The notes beneath the pieces were generated by a model that saw only the letters and a list, made by a program, of their open reading frames with translations, had not been told where the DNA came from and searched no databases. From NCBI GenBank assembly GCA_015494735.1, contig WGAQ01000059.1, positions 1 through 21,822 on the forward strand: DNA of 21,822 nucleotides. Direction: 5' to 3'. This stretch comes from Caldifarciminota bacterium (GTDB taxonomy: Bacteria > Hydrothermota > Hydrothermia > LBFQ01 > DSFT01). Position 1 is the stretch's first letter. Each line of letters starts with the position of its first letter. Of this stretch, positions 1-6,750 are shown piece after piece. A program made the translations under genes and the position numbers.

Positions 1-1
1 T

Positions 2-310
2 ATCGGCGCCGCGATTCTCTATGTGATTCTGGCCATACTGAAGGTGAATGCGGATTTCTCCAAACTGGTCGCTGCATCGGGGCTTGCCTACACGGGTAAT
101 ATAGCCAGCGTGATTCCCTTCATAGGGGGCATAATCGCCGTTGTATGGCAACTGTATCTCCTCTACCTCGCCCTGATCGGTGTGGCCGATGTACCTCCGG
201 ACAAGTCCAGGACCACGATAATCATCATAGTGGTTATCTACATCGTCATAATCCTGGTGGCATTCCTGCTGGCCGGTCTGGCCGTTGTGGCTGCGCTGTC
301 TGGCATGTAA
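2..310 (+). CDS. YIP1-family membrane protein, C-terminal part (5' truncated)
   Basis: The reading frame is open to the left edge, so the true start lies outside the window; about 102 residues are visible. Two long hydrophobic segments lie at the C-terminus. The first carries a 'SVIPFIGGI' turn followed by an aromatic 'WQLYLLYLAL' stretch, the second is a run of Ile/Val/Leu close to the end. This pattern, with a short charged loop (PPDKSR) between the helices, is typical of the last two helices of YIP1-like membrane proteins. Their bacterial function is poorly known. The gene ends in TAA and is followed at once by a strong hairpin terminator, so it is the last gene of its transcript. Family assignment rests on this C-terminal part only. 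Confidence 0.6.
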   Translation: MGAAILYVILAILKVNADFSKLVAASGLAYTGNIASVIPFIGGIIAVVWQLYLLYLALIGVADVPPDKSRTTIIIIVVIYIVIILVAFLLAGLAVVAALSGM

Positions 311-314
311 TTTC

Positions 315-342
315 GGCGGGCCCTCGCCCGCCTCTGATTTTT
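315..342 (+). terminator. Intrinsic terminator after the YIP1-like gene
   Basis: A perfect 7-bp GC stem, GGCGGGC (315-321) with GCCCGCC (326-332), has a 4-nt loop and is followed by a T-rich stretch (338-342). It begins 5 nt after the stop codon of the upstream gene. Confidence 0.8.
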
Positions 343-428
343 ACCGTGCAGTGGAAATCGGTGTGTAAAAGTTCCGGACAGAGACTTAGTGGATGCGTTG
401 TTTGAGCAGGAGCAGTCTATGAAAATCA

Positions 429-527
429 TCCAGACCATTCACAGGAAAGCCAGATGCAGGACGGGGTGATAATGGCTTTGCATCACAGAATATCATCAAG
501 GGCAGGTTCAATCTTCACAGGGCCATG
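429..527 (+). pseudogene. Decayed IS4-like DDE transposase fragment (left copy)
   Basis: A short plus-strand frame encodes FTGKPDAGRGDNGF, then ASQNII, then RFNLHRAM. A second decayed copy in the opposite orientation at 14282-14554 reads FTGIPKARDG, DNGFSSESIV and KFNLHKAM. The two also match at the DNA level: 21 of 25 bases agree between 504-528 and the complement of 14383-14407. Many differences fall at third codon positions, which means the common ancestor was coding. Relative to the right copy, about 80 bp between the two conserved blocks is missing here. The 'DxGF..' block fits the region around the second catalytic Asp of IS4-type transposases. No intact gene remains. The rest of 343-709 shows nothing else I can support. 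Confidence 0.5.
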
Positions 528-691
528 ATTGGAAGCACTCGAATTCTCGAAAGACCTGTTGCTCCTAACTCTCCTTTATCAGGGAGAGTGGTTTCATCGA
601 AAGGGGATGCCAGTAGATACAGTTCTGCCTCGTCCAGTTTCATGTCCGAAGGTGACCTCCTTCTCTCGAAAGAAATCGGAGTACGAAACTG

Positions 692-697
692 TAAAAT
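692..697 (+). promoter_or_regulatory. Putative -10 box for the AAA+ ATPase cluster
   Basis: TAAAAT preceded by TG, 12 nt upstream of the ATG at 710. No Shine-Dalgarno lies between. The 10-mer ctgtaaaatt recurs at 17261-17270 before another gene. I see no convincing -35 box. Confidence 0.4.
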
Positions 698-709
698 TTC
701 ATTTCGCTT

Positions 710-2062
710 ATGGCCGATAAAAAGGTGGAAGATAAATACATCGACCTTTTCCTGAATCTGGGGCAATCCCTCATAGATTACATGAATTATCAGCCCATGA
801 GCGAATTCCTGGGCGACAGGGAGTCCGAGGAGGAAAAGAAGTTCTTTCAGAAGAAGATTAAGGAAATACTGGAGGAGATGCGCAGACTGGAGCCCAATTC
901 CAGTTATCTCTTTTCCATACGGAGGAAGTACAATCTGAGCGACGAGGAGATTAAGGTGCTCGCCATGTCCATCGCCTACACCATGTACCAGCACGAGTCG
1001 GGAAGTCCGGGGGGACTGCGTGGAAAATCCGTCCTCGATGCCATCTTCAACAGCAGAGCAGAATTCATCAGGAAGGGACACGAACTCATAGGGCCGTCTT
1101 CCAGGCTCGTAAAGTACGGTCTCCTCAAGGTCGATACCAGCGATGCGGAATCCATCATGGATGTGAGAATCAGTCCATCTGCGGAATTCGTGGAGAATAT
1201 TCTGGGAAAGGAATTCTTCATCAAGGGAAAGACTGCGGAAGGATACCACGACCGCGGACTCTACGTTGTGTATAAGCCCCGGGTCCGTCTCAAGGACGTG
1301 GTTCTGGACAGGCAGACCGGGGAATTGATTCGGAAGGCCATATCGCAGATTAAGGCGGAGAAAATCATCTTTCAGGAATGGGAGATGGATAAACTGGTGG
1401 GATACGGAAAGGGTCTTCTGATGCTCTTCTACGGTCCACCCGGCACGGGTAAGACCTTAACCGCAGAGGCCATCGCCGGTGAACTGGGTATGAATGTGGC
1501 GTACGTGAGGGTGGACAGGCTCATCAGTGCCTACGTGGGGGAAACTGAGAAGAACATCTACGAACTCTTCAGGGAGATAGACAGGCACAGGACCCTCCTG
1601 CTCATAGATGAGGCCGACAGTCTCCTCTACACGAGGGAGAGTGCCTTCAGGAGCTGGGAAATGAGGGAAGTCAACACCCTCCTACAGGCCATAGAGCGTT
1701 ACGAGGGGATTGCAATCCTGACCACCAACAACGAGGTGATACTGGACAGGGCCCTGGAGAGGCGTCTCTCCTTCAAAATAGAGTTCAAAATGCCCACGAA
1801 GGAGTTGCGCCGCAGGATATGGGAGAGATTCCTGAAGATGGGTAAGCTGCCCCTCGCGGATGATATAGACATAGACAGACTGTCCGCATACGAACTGACG
1901 GGAGGGCACATAAAGAATGTGGTCCTCAATGCGGCAAGGGATGCTGCCCATGCCCTGGTGGAGGGCCAGAAGGAGAGGGCGATAATCGACCAGAGGCTCC
2001 TGGAGTATTACGCATCTCTCGAAGAAAGGAAGTTCAGGAATGGGAAGAGGGTGGGTTTTTAG
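710..2062 (+). CDS. AAA+ ATPase with helical N-terminal domain
   Basis: The protein has 450 residues. Residues 1 to about 200 form an N-terminal region rich in charged helices; I recognise no enzyme in it, and it may contain a winged-helix-like fold. The AAA+ core follows: Walker A GPPGTGKT at 242-249, Walker B LLLIDEAD with D300/E301, sensor 1 ending in TTNN (338-341), and an ALERR segment with candidate arginine fingers R351/R352. A C-terminal helical lid contains the 'TGGHIKN' signature seen in classic AAA proteins of the Cdc48/FtsH/katanin type. It is therefore a classic AAA remodelling ATPase, not a MoxR or NtrC type; the substrate is unknown. ATG at 710 gives a natural N-terminus. No Shine-Dalgarno precedes it, and a TAAAAT box sits 12 nt upstream. 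The 3' end overlaps the next gene by 23 nt. Confidence 0.85.
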   Translation: MADKKVEDKYIDLFLNLGQSLIDYMNYQPMSEFLGDRESEEEKKFFQKKIKEILEEMRRLEPNSSYLFSIRRKYNLSDEEIKVLAMSIAYTMYQHESGSPGGLRGKSVLDAIFNSRAEFIRKGHELIGPSSRLVKYGLLKVDTSDAESIMDVRISPSAEFVENILGKEFFIKGKTAEGYHDRGLYVVYKPRVRLKDVVLDRQTGELIRKAISQIKAEKIIFQEWEMDKLVGYGKGLLMLFYGPPGTGKTLTAEAIAGELGMNVAYVRVDRLISAYVGETEKNIYELFREIDRHRTLLLIDEADSLLYTRESAFRSWEMREVNTLLQAIERYEGIAILTTNNEVILDRALERRLSFKIEFKMPTKELRRRIWERFLKMGKLPLADDIDIDRLSAYELTGGHIKNVVLNAARDAAHALVEGQKERAIIDQRLLEYYASLEERKFRNGKRVGF

Positions 2063-2528
2063 TCTTGCACTCCTTTTCATGGGTGCCTGCACGTATTCCC
2101 TTACGGGATTCTTCCCGCGGGAGTACAGGGATGTGGCCCTTGCCGGAGTCCAGAACAGGACCGATTATCTGCAGATGACCACGATGGCTCAGGATGTGTT
2201 CAACAACTACGTGATAGGTGATAGCAGGCTACACCTGAAGGACGTGGATGGGGCCAGTGTGCTCACGTATCTGACAGTGGAGAATTACAGCAGACAGCCG
2301 GAGCAGTACACCCCTGACGGGAATATAGAGAGCTATCGGTACACGGTGGCACTTCGCGTGAAATTCGTCAGGAAATCCGACAGTCTGGAACTCATCCCGG
2401 CCAGGAATTATACCGGTATCTATGTCCTTTCCGCTCTGGAGAATCCGGATTCCGCATACAGGGCCTGTATAAGGGAGGCCATATCGAAGGCCTTTTCCGA
2501 TTACTTCAACACCCTGTCGAGGGATTGA
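2040..2528 (+). CDS. LptE-like outer-membrane lipoprotein
   Basis: The protein has 162 residues. The N-terminus is a lipoprotein signal: a short basic start, a hydrophobic stretch, and the lipobox M-G-A-C with the lipidated cysteine at residue 17. 'CTYSLTGFFP' follows, matching the CGYS.. start of mature LptE proteins, then 'VALAGVQNRTDY', which matches the 'IAVPVFENRT' strand of that family. LptE plugs the LptD barrel in lipopolysaccharide assembly, so this argues for an outer membrane. The rest is predicted beta-strand with a helical C-terminus, as in LptE. The gene starts inside the 3' end of the AAA+ gene, with AGGAA as a weak ribosome site, so the two are translationally coupled. LptE similarity is low-level, and 'LptE-like' is safer than a firm call. 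Confidence 0.65.
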   Translation: MGRGWVFSLALLFMGACTYSLTGFFPREYRDVALAGVQNRTDYLQMTTMAQDVFNNYVIGDSRLHLKDVDGASVLTYLTVENYSRQPEQYTPDGNIESYRYTVALRVKFVRKSDSLELIPARNYTGIYVLSALENPDSAYRACIREAISKAFSDYFNTLSRD

Positions 2529-2530
2529 GC

Positions 2531-3691
2531 ATGGTGGACATCCTGTCCAGGATAAAGATAAAGCCCGTAATCAATTCCCGTGTCAAGTGCCCCTATTACG
2601 GCAGATGCCCTTACTGCCAGCTCCAGCACAGGAAGTATTCGAGCCAGTTGCGTTTGAAGAGGAAGATTCTCCGCCGCCTCTTCGGTGAGGAGATTCTCGG
2701 GGATATGGTCCCTTCACCCGTGGAGTATCACTGGGCAAATCGCGGGGTGTTCAGACTGTTCAAGTATCCGGGGGATGGTCCCCGTGTGTCGGGTTTCGAC
2801 GATGGAAGTGGAAAGGTGATGGATATAAGGGAATGCGCTCTCCTGTATGAGCCCCTAAATAAACTGTATCTGGAACTGTCCTCCATACTGAAGCTCAATG
2901 CCCGATTTTACGACGGACAGTCCGGAGAACTCACCTATCTCATCGTCAAGGGCTCCATCAGGACGAAGGAGTATATTGCGGGAATCGTTTCCCTTCAGCG
3001 GGTTTATCTCAAGAGGTTCCTGAGGGATTTCTTCAATACGAAGGATGTGAAGGGTATTTCCCTTGTCATCGAGAAGTCCCCGGGTAGCTTCAAGGTGAAG
3101 GAGTTGCTCCCCATTCTGGGGGACAAATTCTACTACGAGCGTGTCAACGAAAAGCTGTATCGCATATCCATAGTCTCCCACTTTCCCCGCAACACCCATG
3201 TATTCGAAAAGGTGCTGGAGGATGTGAGGTCCTTCGTGGATGGGACGGGTCATGTGGTGGATGCCTTCGGGTCGGTGGGGGTCATTTCTGCGACCATTTC
3301 CCCCGTGGTGGGGAAGGTAACCCTGGTGGAGCCTTCGAGGAGCGCCGTGGCGGATGCCCGGGAGAACTTTTACAAGCACGATGTGTTCAACGGTGAAGTG
3401 GTGAGGGCCCGGGTGGCAGATGCCCTCAGGAGTTTGCGTCATGACAATCCGGATGTGGTCATCCTGTCGCCGCCGGAGAAGGGCCTGAAGTTCTCCGAAA
3501 TCAACGCCCTCATAAAGACGGGGGCGAGGATGATAATATACCTGTCCCGGAACCTGAACACATTCTACAGGGATGTGAGGTTCATCGTGCGTAAGGGGAA
3601 ATACCGCCTGGTCCGGGTGAATCCATACGACATGTATCCACAGCAACTCAGGTTCTTCCTCGTGGGGGTTATGGAGAGGGATAACCTGTAA
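2531..3691 (+). CDS. TrmA/RumA-fold protein lacking the m5U methyltransferase catalytic residues
   Basis: The protein has 386 residues from the ATG at 2531. That start is preferred over an in-frame TTG at 2525 because GAGGG (2519-2523) is well spaced only for the ATG. Four cysteines match the [4Fe-4S] site of RumA/RlmD: C20-x5-C26-x2-C29 and C102 in 'RECALL'. The C-terminal half has the Rossmann SAM fold ('VVDAFGSVG', then 'LVEP'). The catalytic positions are altered: the family DPPR loop reads SPPE; the nucleophile Cys of the 'SCNP' motif is Arg340 ('YLSRNLNTF'); the 'FPQT.HVE' general base is lost ('YPQQLRFF'); the substrate Gln of 'FFQVN' is gone ('HFPRN'). As a C5-uridine methyltransferase it should be inactive. 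It may be an RNA-binding pseudoenzyme or have a changed reaction. It starts 2 nt after the lipoprotein gene. Confidence 0.75.
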   Translation: MVDILSRIKIKPVINSRVKCPYYGRCPYCQLQHRKYSSQLRLKRKILRRLFGEEILGDMVPSPVEYHWANRGVFRLFKYPGDGPRVSGFDDGSGKVMDIRECALLYEPLNKLYLELSSILKLNARFYDGQSGELTYLIVKGSIRTKEYIAGIVSLQRVYLKRFLRDFFNTKDVKGISLVIEKSPGSFKVKELLPILGDKFYYERVNEKLYRISIVSHFPRNTHVFEKVLEDVRSFVDGTGHVVDAFGSVGVISATISPVVGKVTLVEPSRSAVADARENFYKHDVFNGEVVRARVADALRSLRHDNPDVVILSPPEKGLKFSEINALIKTGARMIIYLSRNLNTFYRDVRFIVRKGKYRLVRVNPYDMYPQQLRFFLVGVMERDNL

Positions 3692-3705
3692 ATTTATCCG
3701 GAATC

Positions 3706-5229
3706 ATGTGGGCTCTCTTCCTTTTGCTCCTGCTTTCCATTGCTATTGTCCTTCTGATTCGTCCTTTCTGGTCCGCACTCCTGAGAATATTCGCACTGTT
3801 GCTCCTGAGTCTGTTCCTGCTCGATCCGTCATTCCGAAGGAGTGAGAGTCTTCCTCCCCGCATCGCCCTGGTGGTGGATGTGAGCAGAAGCGCATATCAT
3901 CTCATGGATTTCTACAGGGAGCAGTCGGAAAAGTATCCCTTCTCTGCCCTGTTTGCACTGGACGATACATTGAGGAGAATCCGCTCCATGGATGAGGCGG
4001 GGAAACCCGGAGATGGTACGGATTTCAACGAATTGTCCGGGGTCAGGGGGTACGATGCCATCCTCTTCCTGAGCGATGGGTGGCACAATGCCTCCCGGGA
4101 TGTGGATTATCAGGCCATATCCAGTCCGGTCTATACCGTAATTCCGCCCCGCGAAGCCACCGCCCCGGTCATAAGGGATATCCTTTACCCCTCCCGGGTC
4201 AATCCCGGAGAGAACATCCGCATAGGCATCAGGGTCTTCTCCCCATCGGATACCACTCTGGACTTCTTCCTTTCCCTGGGGGATACGGTTTCGGGAAATG
4301 TAGAACTCGTGAGGGGGGAGAGCACCCTCGATTTTCTGGTGAAATCCCCCGATTCGGAGGGCCTTTACTACCTGAATCTTCGGCTCGGAAAGGACAGGAG
4401 ACGACTGCCTGTCAAGGTGGAATCGAAGAAGAGGTACGTCCTCATAAATGTGGGCACGATTACACCGGAGGTGGGCCTTCTGAGAAGGCTCCTTCTGGAT
4501 TACGGATTCGCCAGCAGAATCCTGCTGGACACGGTGGTGATAGTGGATGCGAAAGGTATCCTGGCCTTCACCATCTCCTTCTTTTCTGACACGGTGGGGG
4601 ACCTGGTGTACGGCGGGGTATCTGGATACGACACGGTCCTCGTCCGTCGTGATGGGAGGCCGGTGGCTGTGGAAAAGGGGGGAAGGATTTACGTGGTGGA
4701 GAAGGATTTGTGGCGTCTGGGCAGGAGGGATTTCGAGAGCTATAGAGAGCTTCTCATGCCCGTGCTGGACAGGGTTCTTGCCAGGAAGCCCTTCGTGGAG
4801 GTGCGATACAGGGTCAGGGGAGATATGGCGACGGTGGAAGTGGTTTCCAGCAGGCAGGATATAACCGTCAGATTCAACGATACGGTATCCGTGTCCCGGG
4901 TGTGGACGGGCAGGATTGCCGCTCCCGAGACCGTCAGGGTGGAGGTCGTATCCTCTGCCGGAAGTACGGTCCTGAGAAAGAGAATCGTTTTGGAGCCCGG
5001 TCCGGTGGAGAGGGAGGTGGAGAGCGGAGTGGATAGTGTGGCCCTCGCAACCCTTTCCCGGAGGACGGGGGGGCTCGTCCTGAAGAGCGCGGAAGAATTG
5101 AAGAACATAATGGGAAGCAGAAAAGTGGAGAGGGAGATTCATCCCTTCAGGAGTCCCTGGTTCTTCCTCCTCATACCGGGGCTCCTCATCCTGGACATCT
5201 TCCTCCGACGCCGCACCGGTCATAGGTGA
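3706..5229 (+). CDS. VWA-domain membrane protein with GATase-like C-terminal part
   Basis: The protein has 507 residues. Two hydrophobic helices lie at about 2-18 and 22-40. A von Willebrand A domain follows with an intact MIDAS metal site: D58-x-S60-x-S62 (DVSRS), T105 in 'GDGTDF' and D124 in 'FLSDGW'. Residues 150-240 look like beta-sandwich. From about 243 ('KRYVLINVG..') comes an alpha/beta segment resembling the GATase-like region of COG5426-type membrane proteins. A last transmembrane helix lies near 482-500, followed by a basic tail (RRRTGHR). So the VWA and sandwich regions sit between membrane anchors, probably facing the periplasm. It lies 14 nt after the TrmA-like gene; TAAATT overlapping that gene's stop codon, 11 nt before the ATG, could be an internal -10 box. 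The partner and ligand are unknown. Confidence 0.65.
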   Translation: MWALFLLLLLSIAIVLLIRPFWSALLRIFALLLLSLFLLDPSFRRSESLPPRIALVVDVSRSAYHLMDFYREQSEKYPFSALFALDDTLRRIRSMDEAGKPGDGTDFNELSGVRGYDAILFLSDGWHNASRDVDYQAISSPVYTVIPPREATAPVIRDILYPSRVNPGENIRIGIRVFSPSDTTLDFFLSLGDTVSGNVELVRGESTLDFLVKSPDSEGLYYLNLRLGKDRRRLPVKVESKKRYVLINVGTITPEVGLLRRLLLDYGFASRILLDTVVIVDAKGILAFTISFFSDTVGDLVYGGVSGYDTVLVRRDGRPVAVEKGGRIYVVEKDLWRLGRRDFESYRELLMPVLDRVLARKPFVEVRYRVRGDMATVEVVSSRQDITVRFNDTVSVSRVWTGRIAAPETVRVEVVSSAGSTVLRKRIVLEPGPVEREVESGVDSVALATLSRRTGGLVLKSAEELKNIMGSRKVEREIHPFRSPWFFLLIPGLLILDIFLRRRTGHR

Positions 5230-5251
5230 TGCTCTCCACCGGCAGGGAGTT

Positions 5252-5257
5252 TATACT
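5252..5257 (+). promoter_or_regulatory. Putative -10 box before the MuiA-like gene
   Basis: TATACT lies 5 nt upstream of the ATG at 5263. It could drive a leaderless internal transcript. No -35 is evident; AGG at 5259-5261 is too close to the ATG for an ordinary ribosome site. Confidence 0.3.
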
Positions 5258-5262
5258 TAGGC

Positions 5263-6720
5263 ATGACATTCCTGATAGATTCCATAGCGTTCCTTTCGAG
5301 CGGAGCAATCTTCTATACGAATGTGGATGTCCGGGTCAGGAGGGAAACGACACTCGTTATAAATCTTCCCGTATCCGGACAGGTGGATTTTCAGACAGTG
5401 GGCCTGGAGGTAATAGACTGGAGAAAAGACACCTTCATGTATGCCGGCATTCCGCAATATCGCTCTCTGGAGAATCGGAGGGAAGTTATAAGGTGGAAAC
5501 TGGATTCTCTCGATGCCGAATCCGAAGCCCTCAACCTGAATCTCGAGCAGCTGAAGGCAACCGTGAAGCAGATAGAGAACGGGAAGACCACACCCTCCCC
5601 CTCCTTCCTCGCCTCGGTAAGGAATTCCTACGTCGTTCTCAGCACGCGGAAGAGGAAACTCGAGAAGAAAATCCAGGATGTGAAGAAGAGGTTGAAATCC
5701 GTGGAGGATTCGGTGGCCTGGTACAGGAAGCTCAGGTCCTTCGGCAGTCTCGTGTTGAAGGTGCGCTCCATGTCCGGTGGCGGAAAGTCTATTCAGGTGA
5801 GCGTGTACAGCTCCGGGGCATCTTACAGACCCCTCTATAGTTATTACGTCTCATCCGGGGACTTCAGCACAATCCTGGATATGAAAGCGGACCTTCGCTT
5901 TGGCGGGAAGAATCCCCTCGTGCATTACGATGTGGGAAAAATCATCCTCTCCTCCCGTCCGGCTGTGTTCTCCGTCGAGAGGCCGGTGCCCTCCCCCTGG
6001 TACATAGATAGGCCTGGCCTTCCCGCTCCTGCTATGGGGAAGGCTCTGGAGGGAATGGAGGGGATGGCTGCTCCTGCAAAGAAGAGGATGATGGTGGAGG
6101 TGAGGGAAGCCCCTTACTCCTACGAAATCGTGGTTCCGGGGAGGAGAAAGCTCCACTACAGGGGCTCCAACGTGGTGGATTTGCTGGAGCACAGGACGAA
6201 ACTGGATGTCCAGTATTACGCCTATCCACGGTATTCCAGCAGGGTCTTTATGGTGGCCCTGTTCCGGAATGACTTCATGGACCTGCCCCCCGGAAAAGCT
6301 GTCTTCTACCTGGATGGAAGGAGGCTGGGGGAAGGCAGAATGGGATACGTGGCCAGAGGTGCTGTGGATACGCTGACGATGGGATGGAATCCCCGCATAA
6401 CAGCCAGACGCATCATGGTGGATAGGTCTTTCGTAAAGAAGGGGTTGATAGGGAAGAAGAGAATCGTGGAGAGGAGGGTGTACAGGACCCGATTCGTCAA
6501 TCACGAGGGGGAGGATGTCCGCATAGTATCGTACTTCAACAGACCTGTTCCCCGCATTCCGGATGTGAAGGTGGAGAAGTACTCAATTGACCTCCACAGT
6601 TGTCGGGAGGGGGATAACGGTATCCTTACGTGCAATGTGGTTGTGCCTGCCGGAGGGAGCCTCACGGTGCTGGAGGAAATAGAGGTTTCCTATCCCGGAG
6701 GAATGGAGGTTATATGGTGA
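5263..6720 (+). CDS. MuiA-like protein (DUF4140 + coiled coil + DUF4139)
   Basis: The protein has 485 residues. Residues 4-55 match the DUF4140 pattern ('SIAFLSSGAIFYT', then 'LVINLP'). Residues 72-107 and 123-158 are charged heptad-like helices forming an antiparallel coiled coil. From about 175 the DUF4139 domain begins ('SSGASYRPLYSYY') and shows its late signature ('LPPGKAVFYLDGRRLGEG', then 'YFNRPVP') before a C-terminal beta region. These are the domains of the mucoidy-inhibitor MuiA family, whose biochemical role is unsettled. Family members are normally exported, but this one starts directly at DUF4140 without a signal peptide, and the in-frame codons upstream reach a stop (5227-5229) with no other start. 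It lies 33 nt after the VWA gene and is the last gene of the cluster. Confidence 0.75.
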   Translation: MTFLIDSIAFLSSGAIFYTNVDVRVRRETTLVINLPVSGQVDFQTVGLEVIDWRKDTFMYAGIPQYRSLENRREVIRWKLDSLDAESEALNLNLEQLKATVKQIENGKTTPSPSFLASVRNSYVVLSTRKRKLEKKIQDVKKRLKSVEDSVAWYRKLRSFGSLVLKVRSMSGGGKSIQVSVYSSGASYRPLYSYYVSSGDFSTILDMKADLRFGGKNPLVHYDVGKIILSSRPAVFSVERPVPSPWYIDRPGLPAPAMGKALEGMEGMAAPAKKRMMVEVREAPYSYEIVVPGRRKLHYRGSNVVDLLEHRTKLDVQYYAYPRYSSRVFMVALFRNDFMDLPPGKAVFYLDGRRLGEGRMGYVARGAVDTLTMGWNPRITARRIMVDRSFVKKGLIGKKRIVERRVYRTRFVNHEGEDVRIVSYFNRPVPRIPDVKVEKYSIDLHSCREGDNGILTCNVVVPAGGSLTVLEEIEVSYPGGMEVIW

Positions 6721-6724
6721 AAGC

Positions 6725-6746
6725 GGGGGCATGTCTGCCCCCTTTT
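6725..6746 (+). terminator. Intrinsic terminator between convergent genes
   Basis: A perfect 7-bp stem, GGGGGCA (6725-6731) with TGCCCCC (6736-6742), has a TGTC loop and is followed by TTTT on the plus strand. It lies in the 30-bp gap between two converging genes and may also slow minus-strand transcription, although the T-tract on that side is poor. Confidence 0.8.
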
Positions 6747-6750
6747 CCTA

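Noticed and set aside
710..2062. MoxR-type ATPase paired with the VWA protein
   Set aside because: Motif order and the TGGHIKN lid block fit classic AAA proteins, not MoxR.
3829..5223. Long minus-strand open frame
   Set aside because: It is antisense to the VWA gene, low in complexity, and rich in His, Gly and Pro as expected of a shadow frame.
5226..5840. Plus-strand frame overlapping the start of the MuiA-like gene
   Set aside because: The frame starting at 5263 gives DUF4140 and coiled-coil features; the overlapping frame gives no domain and ends within that gene.
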